A program made the translations under genes and the position numbers. A model generated the notes under the pieces. The model saw only the letters and a program-made list of their open reading frames with translations, did no database searches and was not told the DNA's origin. From assembly GCF_008122205.1 (NCBI RefSeq), contig NZ_PHNJ01000004.1:124001-188000 (forward strand): a stretch of DNA of 64,000 nt, given 5' to 3'. Shown piece by piece: positions 8,971-16,450 of this stretch. How positions within the stretch are numbered: position 1 is the first letter of the stretch; the number at the start of each line of letters is the position of its first letter. Source of the DNA: Natronococcus pandeyae (GTDB lineage Archaea; Halobacteriota; Halobacteria; Halobacteriales; Natrialbaceae).

Positions 8971-9328
8971 GGACGCCGCGTTCCGCTCGTTCGCCCCTCG
9001 CACACTGTCGTCGACCGCCCTCACTGGCGTTCGGCTGGTCGACAGCGCGCGCCACCGCAGGAGGGGGGGCCGGACCGAAGTGAGACGTCGTTCCCGTGCA
9101 CGTAACGTGAGTTTCACGTGACCCACTGAATAAACAAACCGTGCTACCAATAACCGTGGTACCAACTACTGTTTACGTGTCGTGAGGGCCGACGGCCCTC
9201 GAGACGGGACTTCACGATGGCGCTCGACGACTCCGTCCACCTCGTCGAGCGATCGATCTCGCGGTGACCGCTTGTGTTCTTGCCGCCCTCAGTGCGTCCG
9301 CCGCCCTCGATGCGTTCGTACTCCGTCT

Positions 9329-11008
9329 TCAGACGGCTCCCGGCTGGTACTCGCCGAACTCGTCGCGCATCACGTCACAGATCTCGCCGACCGTCGCGTA
9401 CGCCTTCACCGCGTCGACGATGTACGGCATGACGTTCTCGTCTCCCGCTGCAGCGTCGCGAAGGGCCTCGAGCGTCGCGTCGACGGCCTCGTCGTCGCGC
9501 TCCGCGCGAATCGACTGGAGGCTATCGATCTGGCGCTGTTCGTCCTCCTCGGTGACCTCTTCGACGTCCATCTGGGGATCCTCGTCGACCTCGAACTCGT
9601 TGACACCGACGATGATCCGTTCTTTCTCTTCGATCTCCTTCTGGCGATCGAAGGCGGTGTCCTGGATCTGTCGCTGGACCCACTGCTGCTCGACGGCCTC
9701 GAGCATCCCGCCGCGCTCGTCGACCTCGTCGATGATCTCGTAGGCGTCTTCCTCGACCTCGTCTGTCAGGGACTCGACGTAGTAGCTGCCCGCGAGTGGG
9801 TCGATCGTGTCGGCCGCGCCGGATTCGTGGGCGAGGATCTGCTGGGTTCGCAGGGCGGTCCGGACGGACTCCTCAGTCGGCAGGGCGAGCGCCTCGTCCT
9901 TCCCGTTCGTGTGGAGACTCTGGGTTCCGCCGAGCACCGCCGCGAGGGCCTGATAGGCCACGCGGACGACGTTGTTCTCGATCTGCTGGGCGGTGAGCAT
10001 CGAGCCCGCGGTCTGGGTGTGGAACTTCAGCTGTTTCGACTTGGGGTTCTCCGCGTCGAAGCGCTCCTCCATGATGTCGTGCCACATCCGACGGGCCGCG
10101 CGGAACTTGGCGACCTCCTCGAAGATATTGTTGTGGCCGTTGAAGAAGAACGACAGCTGGGGCGCAAAGTCGTCGACGTCCAGTCCGGCCTCGATGGCTG
10201 CCTCGACGTACTCGATGCCGTTGCCGAGCGTGAACGCAAGCTCCTGGGCCGCGGTGGAACCGGCCTCGCGGATGTGGTAGCCAGAGATGGAAATCGTGTT
10301 GAACTTCGGCGTCTCGGCGGCGCAGAACTCGAAGATGTCCGTGATGATCCGCATCGAGGGCCCGGGCGGGTAGATGTAGGTGTTGCGGGCGATGTACTCC
10401 TTCAGGAGGTCGTTCTGAATCGTTCCCCGTAGCTCCTCGCGGTCGACGCCCTGCTTGTCGCCGACCGCGATGTACATCGCGAGCAGCACGGAGGCGGGCG
10501 CGTTGATCGTCATCGAGGTCGAGACCTCGTCCAGGGGGATGCTGTCGAAGACGGTCTCCATGTCCGCGAGCGAGTCGATCGCGACGCCGGCTTTCCCCAC
10601 CTCGCCGGCCGCCATGGCGGCGTCCGAGTCGTACCCCATCTGCGTCGGCAGGTCGAACGCCATCGAGAGCCCTGTCTGGCCCTGATCGAGCAGGTAGTGG
10701 TAGCGCTCGTTGGTGTCCTCGGGGGTCGAGAAGCCGGCGTACTGGCGCATCGTCCACAGCCGGCCGCGGTAGCCCGTCGAGTAGACGCCGCGCGTGTACG
10801 GCGGCTCGCCGGGATAGCCGAGGTCCTCCCGGTAGTCCAGGTCGTCGACGTCGGCCGGCGTGTAGAGGCGGTCGACCTCCTGGCCCCCCGTGTCGGTCGT
10901 GAACGTCTCCTTGCGCTCACCGAACCGCTCGAGCACCGGTTCGACCTCCTCCTCGTGCCACTCCTCGTGGCCCTCGCGGATCTCCTCGAGTTCCTCGGAA
11001 TCGAACAT
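9329..11008 (-). CDS. mcmA: Methylmalonyl-CoA mutase, catalytic (N-terminal) subunit
   Basis: Rearranges methylmalonyl-CoA to succinyl-CoA with adenosylcobalamin. The 559 residues cover only the substrate-binding TIM barrel. There is no B12-binding domain with the DxHxxG motif, so a separate small subunit must be encoded elsewhere, as is normal in archaea. Landmarks are [22 protein letters not shown], the substrate segment [18 protein letters not shown], and [17 protein letters not shown]. The acidic N terminus and start ([10 protein letters not shown]) fit the family. An ATTAACC TATA-like element lies about 35-40 nt upstream. It works with the epimerase at 4331-4714 in propionyl-CoA use. Confidence 0.95.
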   Translation of the reverse strand: MFDSEELEEIREGHEEWHEEEVEPVLERFGERKETFTTDTGGQEVDRLYTPADVDDLDYREDLGYPGEPPYTRGVYSTGYRGRLWTMRQYAGFSTPEDTNERYHYLLDQGQTGLSMAFDLPTQMGYDSDAAMAAGEVGKAGVAIDSLADMETVFDSIPLDEVSTSMTINAPASVLLAMYIAVGDKQGVDREELRGTIQNDLLKEYIARNTYIYPPGPSMRIITDIFEFCAAETPKFNTISISGYHIREAGSTAAQELAFTLGNGIEYVEAAIEAGLDVDDFAPQLSFFFNGHNNIFEEVAKFRAARRMWHDIMEERFDAENPKSKQLKFHTQTAGSMLTAQQIENNVVRVAYQALAAVLGGTQSLHTNGKDEALALPTEESVRTALRTQQILAHESGAADTIDPLAGSYYVESLTDEVEEDAYEIIDEVDERGGMLEAVEQQWVQRQIQDTAFDRQKEIEEKERIIVGVNEFEVDEDPQMDVEEVTEEDEQRQIDSLQSIRAERDDEAVDATLEALRDAAAGDENVMPYIVDAVKAYATVGEICDVMRDEFGEYQPGAV

Positions 11009-11102
11009 TATAGTTACCGATGGTCGGAGAGGGCTTCAAGGTTAATGTACGCGACCAATTCTGTGGGATTCGATACCCACCGGCTGTGAGCGAAAACCCG
11101 GC

Positions 11103-11429
11103 TCAGACGGCGTCGTCGGGCTCGTACCGCTCGGCCATCCTCGAGGCCTCGTTGGCGTACCGGTCCCGCTCAGCGGGATCGTCGACGGTGCCCAGTTCGT
11201 CCGGCGAGACCTCGAGGCTCGATTTCGTCTCCCTGGCGGGCCCGGTAAAACTCGTCAACGCGCGCTCTCGGCGGTGATAACGGCGACCGTCCTCGGTCGC
11301 GTAAACGAGGATGACGAGATTGAGTTCGTCGTCGGAGTAGGTACGCTCGACGAGCCAGACGCGGACGCCGTCGGTGCCGTCGTCGTCGTCGGCCGCTGAC
11401 CGCACACCGGATCGATCGTCGGAGGCCAT
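11103..11429 (-). CDS. Conserved haloarchaeal protein of unknown function
   Basis: A 108-residue acidic soluble protein. A disordered Asp/Gly-rich start is followed by a compact beta-rich core (VRVWLVERTYSDDELNLVILVYAT, RRYHRRERALTSF) and a helical tail (DPAERDRYANEASRMAERYE). I recognise the general type from haloarchaeal genomes but no function. The ATG at 11429 is used rather than the adjacent GTG at 11432. It is divergent from the small membrane-protein gene at 11486, with 56 bp between them for both promoters. Confidence 0.65.
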   Translation of the reverse strand: MASDDRSGVRSAADDDDGTDGVRVWLVERTYSDDELNLVILVYATEDGRRYHRRERALTSFTGPARETKSSLEVSPDELGTVDDPAERDRYANEASRMAERYEPDDAV

Positions 11430-11485
11430 CACCCCTCGATTGGATCGCCGCGGCCTTTTTCTTTCGTGCCGTCGTGGGGCCGATC

Positions 11486-11728
11486 ATGGACTCGGAGACG
11501 GCGCTGCCGACGAGCGAGGGATCGCGCAATCGCCGCCGAGCAGCCCTCTACGTCGCTCCGTTTCTCGCAGTCGGCCTGTTCAACCTCGTCATCCTGCTCC
11601 GGTGGGGGCTGGATCCGCTCTGGGCGTTCGCGATCGTGCCCCCAATCCTCTTTATCACTGCGGTCGCCTGGATCGCGTTCCGCCACGGGTTCGACCGACA
11701 GCCGCACGATCCCGGGGGCCAGCCGTAA
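11486..11728 (+). CDS. Small two-helix membrane protein
   Basis: An 80-residue protein with two clear hydrophobic helices (YVAPFLAVGLFNLVILLRWG and WAFAIVPPILFITAVAWIAF) and a short charged tail ending RQPHDPGGQP. The function is unknown. The ATG at 11486 is preferred over a GTG 12 nt upstream. Its stop is 16 bp from the convergent acetyltransferase gene. Confidence 0.65.
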   Translation: MDSETALPTSEGSRNRRRAALYVAPFLAVGLFNLVILLRWGLDPLWAFAIVPPILFITAVAWIAFRHGFDRQPHDPGGQP

Positions 11729-11744
11729 GCCGTTGTGACTGCCC

Positions 11745-12344
11745 TCAGCGGCCCGTATCGTACTTGTAGGTCGCGGTATCGGGATCGATCCCGAAGTCCT
11801 CGGCCGTCTCGTCGGTCCCGTCTTCCTCACGCTGCTCCGAGGCCTGCTTGAACGCCTCCCGGAGCCGATTGGGCATCTGGAACCGATCGATCTCTACCTC
11901 GAGTGGCACCGCGTCCGGATCGGTTCGGTCGCGCTTCTCCGAGAGCCGCTCCTGAAGCGGCTCCGGAAGCTGTTTTTCGTTGATCCGTCGGAAGCCGAAC
12001 TGCGCGAGGTAGGCGCTCTCGCCGGTCAGCGAGTAGACGGTGTCGAACCCCTCGTCGCCGGCGTACTCGACGAGGCGCTCGATGATGTGTGCACCGACGC
12101 CCTGGCCGCGCCAGCCCTCGAGGACGCCGATGCTGGTGAGTTCACAGACTTCGGCGCGCTCGTCCTCGTGTTCGGCGTCGACCTTGTGGACGCGGATCCG
12201 TCCGAAGCCCGCCTTCTCGCCGGACACTTCGTCGATCGCGACGACGTAGTCACGAGAGCGGAACGCCGTGTCGTCGAGCCCCATCGACTCGATGTGATCG
12301 AGCAGCCAGACCTCCTCCCTGTTTTTCGCGTCCCGCACGTACAT
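11745..12344 (-). CDS. GNAT-family N-acetyltransferase
   Basis: A 199-residue acetyl-CoA-dependent transferase of unknown substrate. The GNAT fold is shown by the beta-bulge strand CELTSIGVLEGWRGQGVGAHII, whose RGQGVGA loop binds acetyl-CoA pyrophosphate, followed by YSLTGESAYLAQFGFRRI, the usual aromatic/FGF motif. A C-terminal extension of about 70 residues (from LPEPLQERLSEKRD to the stop) is specific to this haloarchaeal group. The ATG at 12344 is the only good start in frame. Substrate prediction is not possible from sequence. Confidence 0.85.
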   Translation of the reverse strand: MYVRDAKNREEVWLLDHIESMGLDDTAFRSRDYVVAIDEVSGEKAGFGRIRVHKVDAEHEDERAEVCELTSIGVLEGWRGQGVGAHIIERLVEYAGDEGFDTVYSLTGESAYLAQFGFRRINEKQLPEPLQERLSEKRDRTDPDAVPLEVEIDRFQMPNRLREAFKQASEQREEDGTDETAEDFGIDPDTATYKYDTGR

Positions 12345-12656
12345 GAGTGGATCTAGGCTATCTGCCACCAAAAGCGTTTGTGGGGCTCCAGAACCGACCC
12401 TGCGGCACAGCGTGTTCCGGAGCAGGTACTGTGCCGTCCATCTGGTTGAATCGGCATCGTCCTTTCCGTCGTGCTTACGCGCGTATCGGACGGACAGTAG
12501 AGTAAACCCGGATTTCGACGCTATCGGCGCAGTGAATCGCCGAGTTGCAGTCAGCCCATACGATCTCTCGACGCCGACCGCAACGCCGTGACTGCGTCGA
12601 CGACTCCGCCTGTCGCGTGACCTACAGCTAAGGTCTCTCGTCCGTAACCTCTGGGT
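12345..12656. other. 312-bp divergent intergenic region
   Basis: It separates the divergent acetyltransferase and aldehyde oxidoreductase genes. No RNA gene or repeat is visible. CAGCTAAGG at 12625-12633, 24-32 nt before the oxidoreductase ATG, is a possible weak TATA element. Confidence 0.5.
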
Positions 12657-14321
12657 ATGCTTCACGCGACAGGCCCACTGCTCACCGTCGACGTCGGTGA
12701 GCGGACCGCCACGGAGACGACCATCGACGACCTGCTCGAGAGCTACGTCGGCGGGCGAGCGGCGGCGACCGCTCTCGCCCACGAACGCATCCCGTTCGAC
12801 GCCGACCCCTTCGGTCCGGAGAATCGGGCGTATCTCTCTACCGGCCCGCTCCAGCAGTCCCAGATGTCCTTTACCGGTCGGATGAACATGACCGGGCTCT
12901 CGCCGCTCACCGACGGCTTAGTCTCGACCAACGCGGGCGGCTACCTCTCGCGGAACTTCGTCTCGACGGGGATCAGCGTCCTCGAGATCGCCGGCGAGAG
13001 CGACGAACTGCTCGCCGTTCACGTCACGGACCAGGGCGTCGAGTTCGAGGAAGTGCCGGAACTCGAAGGGGCAACCGTCCCCGAAACGTCCGACTACGTC
13101 GCAGCCGAGCACGACCTCGGCGCCGAGCACTGTATCGCGGTCGGTCCTGCAGGTGAGAACCTGGTCCGGTTCGCGTCGGTGATGACGTTCGACTCGCGGG
13201 CGTTCGGCCGCGGCGGCCTCGGCGCGGTACTGGGGGCGAAGAACGTCAAGTGCGTCACTTTCGACGGGGACGTCGAACCGCCACTCGAGATCCCGAACCC
13301 GCCGGAGATGGACGTCCACCGGGAGGCCGCCCAGTCCGACGACCAGATGCGACGGCAGGGGACGACCGGCGGTACGGAGTTCATCAACGAGAACTTCTCG
13401 CTTCCCACCAGATACTTCGAGGAGTACGAGTTCGAACACGCCGCCGACATCGGTGGCGACGCCGTCGAGGAAAAGAAGTACAAGAAGGGCGCGTGTTCGG
13501 CCTGCGCCTACGCCTGCAAACTCCCGACCAGAGACGAGGAGAGCGGTGTCGAGACCGAGGGGCCCGAGTTCGAGACCGTCTACTCGTTCGGCTCGTGCCA
13601 GGGCGTCGGGGATATCGTGGACGTCATGAAGGCGAACGAACTCTGTGACACGCTCGGAATGGATACCATCTCGGCCGGCGTCACCGTCGCGGCCTACCTC
13701 AAAAGCGAGGACGAGTTCGGTAACGCGGAACTCGCCCAGGAGATCACCGAACGGATCGCCTACCGCGAGGGCGTCGGCGACGCGCTCGCCGAGGGCGTCG
13801 ACCGGGTCCACGACGAACTCGGCGTCGACAACTACACCGTCAAGGGGATGGAGTTCGCCGCCCACGACGGACGGGTGCTCCACGGACAGGGGCTCTCCTA
13901 CGCCGTCGCAAATCGCGGCGCAGATCACATGTACGCCGGAATGCTGAGCCTCGAGTACAGCGGCGAACTCGACCCCGAAGGGACGCTCGGGAAGGCCGAA
14001 ACACTCGTCGAGGAGGAGAACGCGGCCGCGTTCCGGGATACGGGCGTCGTCTGCGCGTTCGGAGGCGACTACGTCACCGACGACCGCCTCGAGGCCCTGT
14101 TCGACGCCGACCACGAGAAACTCATGGACGTCGGCGCGGAGACCGTCCGCCTCGAGCGCCACTTCAACAACCAGCGCGGGTTCGGCCGGGACGCGGACGA
14201 TCTGCCGTACGAGATCCCTGACCTCGAGGACGCGATCGAGGAGTACTACGCGGCTCGAGGCTGGCCGGAGGGTACCGTTCCGGACGAGACGATCGAGCCG
14301 AACGCCCCGTCTGCCGACTGA
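12657..14321 (+). CDS. Aldehyde:ferredoxin oxidoreductase family (tungstopterin enzyme)
   Basis: Oxidises aldehydes to acids with ferredoxin as acceptor. The 554 residues carry the N-terminal tungstopterin-binding domain (YVGGRAAATALAHE, then TGRMNMTGLSPLT) and the [4Fe-4S] ligands Cys280, Cys283 and Cys287 (C-x2-C-x3-C in GACSACAYACK) with a fourth Cys466 (DTGVVCAFGG). The central segment RGGLGAVLGAKNVKCV is typical of the family. The length is slightly below the 600-residue Pyrococcus enzymes, as is usual in haloarchaea. It is cytoplasmic and monocistronic here. Cofactor-synthesis genes are not nearby. The exact substrate is unknown. Confidence 0.92.
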   Translation: MLHATGPLLTVDVGERTATETTIDDLLESYVGGRAAATALAHERIPFDADPFGPENRAYLSTGPLQQSQMSFTGRMNMTGLSPLTDGLVSTNAGGYLSRNFVSTGISVLEIAGESDELLAVHVTDQGVEFEEVPELEGATVPETSDYVAAEHDLGAEHCIAVGPAGENLVRFASVMTFDSRAFGRGGLGAVLGAKNVKCVTFDGDVEPPLEIPNPPEMDVHREAAQSDDQMRRQGTTGGTEFINENFSLPTRYFEEYEFEHAADIGGDAVEEKKYKKGACSACAYACKLPTRDEESGVETEGPEFETVYSFGSCQGVGDIVDVMKANELCDTLGMDTISAGVTVAAYLKSEDEFGNAELAQEITERIAYREGVGDALAEGVDRVHDELGVDNYTVKGMEFAAHDGRVLHGQGLSYAVANRGADHMYAGMLSLEYSGELDPEGTLGKAETLVEEENAAAFRDTGVVCAFGGDYVTDDRLEALFDADHEKLMDVGAETVRLERHFNNQRGFGRDADDLPYEIPDLEDAIEEYYAARGWPEGTVPDETIEPNAPSAD

Positions 14322-15004
14322 TTCGGCGCTCAAGAGCGGTTGCCCGGTTGCGGGTCAAGAGACGCCCTGCTGGGTGGAGTGATCGACCCTGCTTACACTC
14401 GTCCTCGCCCGTCTGGTGCTGTGGAGTTGGGGAGGCAGGAACTCAGCGTATGAGTTCTCGAGTTGCGATCGGTTCCACCCAGGAGTTCGTCCGTCGAATC
14501 TCCCATACAGTCATAATTAGCAACTATTTTGGCCCAAAGATTAATCATCGTGCCGACCCACCTCTAGGTTGCTTCGAGCAGGGCTGCTCGAGCAGGGTTA
14601 TACGAACTCGCAGTTGGGACGTGGCTGTGGCCTCGACTGACCGCTTCGGTCGTCACCACGGCCCTGAACGGTCGACTACTGTACCCCGCTGCAGTTCTTC
14701 GAACCGACGGTGGCATCTTCTCGAACGCGGACGATACGAGCGCGGAGAGCCATCTCGAGTGCGATCGGGGCGAGAAACGATGGCGCTCGAGACCGGTTCG
14801 TGGTTCGTCTCTGTTCCGTCTCCGTCCTTCGCTCCGTTCCGTCCATCGTTACGGTGGAGCGATCGTCAGACGTCGAACACAGCTGTCCTTCGGTACTCGA
14901 TTCGGGAAACTGCGCCGACCGCGTTGTCACGTCAGTAGCAATCCGCCGGCTACTCCTTTCGTGTTCACAGTTCGTTTATCCCGTTCGACGGTCGTAACTA
15001 TGGT
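14322..15004. other. 683-bp region without a recognisable gene
   Basis: Open frames on both strands read as low-complexity Arg/Ser/Thr sequence typical of non-coding GC-rich DNA. Features are an AT-rich patch at 14505-14550, the 12-bp palindrome CTGCTCGAGCAG at 14584-14595, and a TTTATC TATA-like element at 14975-14980, placed 25-30 nt before the microprotein ATG at 15005. Confidence 0.55.
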
Positions 15005-15157
15005 ATGGCATCTGAGTCGAAGACGAGAGGCGCAGGCACGTGTGAACAGTGTGGCAATATGTTTGCGGTCCGCCAGTCGACGAACGGAGCGGTACGCCCG
15101 ATCGGTACCGCCGCGTGTTCCTGTGGTTCGACGTCGTTTCGCGTGCTGGAGCGGTAA
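15005..15157 (+). CDS. Zinc-ribbon microprotein, RPIG type
   Basis: A 50-residue protein with two knuckles: C-x2-C (TCEQCGNMF, residues 13-16) and C-x-C-G (AACSCGSTSF, residues 38-40). The ten residues before the second pair read GAVRPIGTAA. The protein encoded at 57371-57526 has the same plan (TCxxC-like pair, GTIRPIGVAA, CTCG, then FR), so the two are paralogues. Such tiny zinc-finger proteins are common in haloarchaea, often as regulators or partners of larger proteins. No DNA-binding part is visible. The start is chosen at 15005 because a TATA-like element lies 25-30 nt upstream. An ATG at 15000 is in another frame. Confidence 0.75.
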   Translation: MASESKTRGAGTCEQCGNMFAVRQSTNGAVRPIGTAACSCGSTSFRVLER

Positions 15158-15237
15158 CACCGCAGCCACTGTCGCAACGCCTGATCGTCCGCTCTCGCTG
15201 AAAAAGTGCTATCCTCTCGCACGGTGTACTCCGTCCG

Positions 15238-15375
15238 ATGAACTCCGAGTGTCGAAACTGTGGCTGGCACGGTGAGGCGAACGAACTGAACTGGATGATC
15301 CTCGAGAACGACGGAGTCGGTGGGGCGCGCGTCTGCCCGGAGTGTCGGAACGCGGACGTCGTGATTCTCGCCTGA
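15238..15375 (+). CDS. Zinc-ribbon microprotein
   Basis: A 45-residue protein: MNSECRNCGWHGEANEL, a middle WMILENDGVG, then RVCPECRNADVVILA. The two C-x2-C knuckles (residues 5-8 and 33-36) form a classic rubredoxin-like zinc ribbon. It differs from the RPIG type encoded 80 bp upstream on the same strand. A TGCTATCC element 24-31 nt before the ATG suggests its own leaderless promoter. Function unknown. A ribbon of this size could bind nucleic acid or protein. Confidence 0.75.
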   Translation: MNSECRNCGWHGEANELNWMILENDGVGGARVCPECRNADVVILA

Positions 15376-15799
15376 TACCGTCGGCTGTAGCGGGTTACTG
15401 AGACGACCGCGAACCATCCGGCGGTCGTCCCGGAAATGGCTTCCAGCCGACGTTGTGAGAGGAGGTTCGACGATCCGTTCCGACCCCCGTTTTCCGTACG
15501 ATACGCCCCGTTCTTCGACAGTTGCCCTCGTTCTCGAGGAGTGACAACTGAAACGAGTTACACACCGATCGTCCAACCGTCGAACGATTGAGTGTAAACT
15601 GACTTTCGGTCGTAGCGAACGCAACCGCGACCGAAGCGGCCGACTCCGCGAAGTGGGTCTCTCGAGAACTGCAGTGGCTCTCCGTCGAGAACGCGTTTCG
15701 AAAACGGCTGCCGGAGAACTCCCTTCGGAAGCCGTCTGAAGACGATCGTTCTCACACGATTCCGATATTGTATTATACCGACAGCTCAATTAACCAGAC
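15376..15799. other. 424-bp intergenic region before the PadR gene
   Basis: No gene is recognised on either strand. It contains a loose inverted repeat (CAGTTG...CAACTG, about 15518-15550) and ends with an AT-rich promoter (ATTGTATTATACC, 15767-15779) 21-33 nt before the PadR ATG. An autoregulated PadR protein would be expected to bind in this region, but no clear operator dyad overlaps the TATA box. Confidence 0.5.
15767..15779 (+). promoter_or_regulatory. TATA-box region of the PadR-like gene
   Basis: ATTGTATTATACC in otherwise GC-rich DNA. The TATTATA core lies 23-29 nt before the ATG, the spacing expected for a leaderless archaeal start. Confidence 0.55.
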
Positions 15800-16090
15800 A
15801 TGTATGATCTGACCGGCTTTCAGCGCGACCTGCTGTACGTGATCGTTGGCCAGGACGAACCGCACGGACTGGCGATCCAGGACGAACTGGAAAAGTACTA
15901 CGAGAAGGAGATTCACCACGGCCGGCTGTACCCGAACCTCGACACTCTCGTCGACAAAGGGCTCGTCGAGAAGGGACAGGTCGATCGCCGGACGAACTTC
16001 TACACCGTGACGCGACGCGGACAGCGCGAACTCGAGGCCCGCTACGACTGGGAACAGCAGTACGTCGGTGAGTTGCTCTCGGAGTCGTAG
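15800..16090 (+). CDS. PadR-family winged-helix transcriptional regulator
   Basis: A 96-residue regulator. The winged helix-turn-helix reads FQRDLLYVIVGQDEPHGLAIQDELEKYY, then the recognition region IHHGRLYPNLDTLVDKGLVEKG and the wing (RRTNFYTVTRRGQRELEARYDW). It lacks the C-terminal helical dimerisation domain of long PadR proteins, like most haloarchaeal members. Ligand and targets are unknown, and no transporter is adjacent, which is unusual for drug-responsive PadR systems. A strong AT-rich promoter precedes it. Confidence 0.92.
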   Translation: MYDLTGFQRDLLYVIVGQDEPHGLAIQDELEKYYEKEIHHGRLYPNLDTLVDKGLVEKGQVDRRTNFYTVTRRGQRELEARYDWEQQYVGELLSES

Positions 16091-16450
16091 CTGTCACGCC
16101 CCGCACTGATGGGTATCGATCGGTCGCGGATCACAGTCAGAACAGACACATCGCAGCCCCATCGTGACCCGTAGCCGGCTCACAACTCACGGCCGTATCG
16201 TGAGTTACAGCCGGCTCACACCGGGCTACTCACTGCGGCCGAACTCGAGACGCTCCCGACGACGAACCTCGTTCGTCGCGACCCGCTCGAGTCGCTCTCG
16301 CTCGTCCCGCACCTCTGTGGTTCCGTTTCTGTTTCCATTTTCTGCCCGTAGCCGGCGCCGTACTCGGAGTTGTACTGTCGGTTACAGATCACTCGTCGAC
16401 TGGGACGGACTCGACCCATAACTAAGTCGAGTCGACGAGACGAACGAACG
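16091..16450. other. 360-bp intergenic region with direct and inverted repeats
   Basis: AGCCGGCTCACA occurs at 16173-16184 and again at 16209-16220. Between the two copies lies an inverted repeat, ACTCACG (16185-16191) and CGTGAGT (16199-16205). At the right end ATAACTA (16419-16425) sits 26-32 nt before the S9 peptidase ATG and is a likely TATA box. No gene is seen. Confidence 0.55.

Larger units (their letters stand above)
8469..9328. other. 860-bp gap with palindromes and a hairpin array, no convincing gene
   Basis: It lies between the AKR start and the mutase stop. Open frames here are short-codon-biased and match no pattern I know. The stretch holds the palindrome at 8565-8584, a segment 8760-8870 that looks like repetitive haloarchaeal intergenic sequence (GTAGGACTGAAAGGGG at its start), the hairpin array at 8878-8970 and an AT-richer part at 9121-9180. 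I see no tRNA, rRNA or transposase remnant. Confidence 0.6.

Noticed and set aside
8588-9121. Open frames across hairpin array A
   Set aside because: They read through perfect stem-loops and give repetitive Ser/Arg residues. The region is better explained as structured non-coding repeat.
14348-14938. 196-codon open frame after the AOR gene
   Set aside because: Low-complexity Arg/Ser/Thr product, no start signal, and crossing an AT-rich patch. I see no homologous motif.
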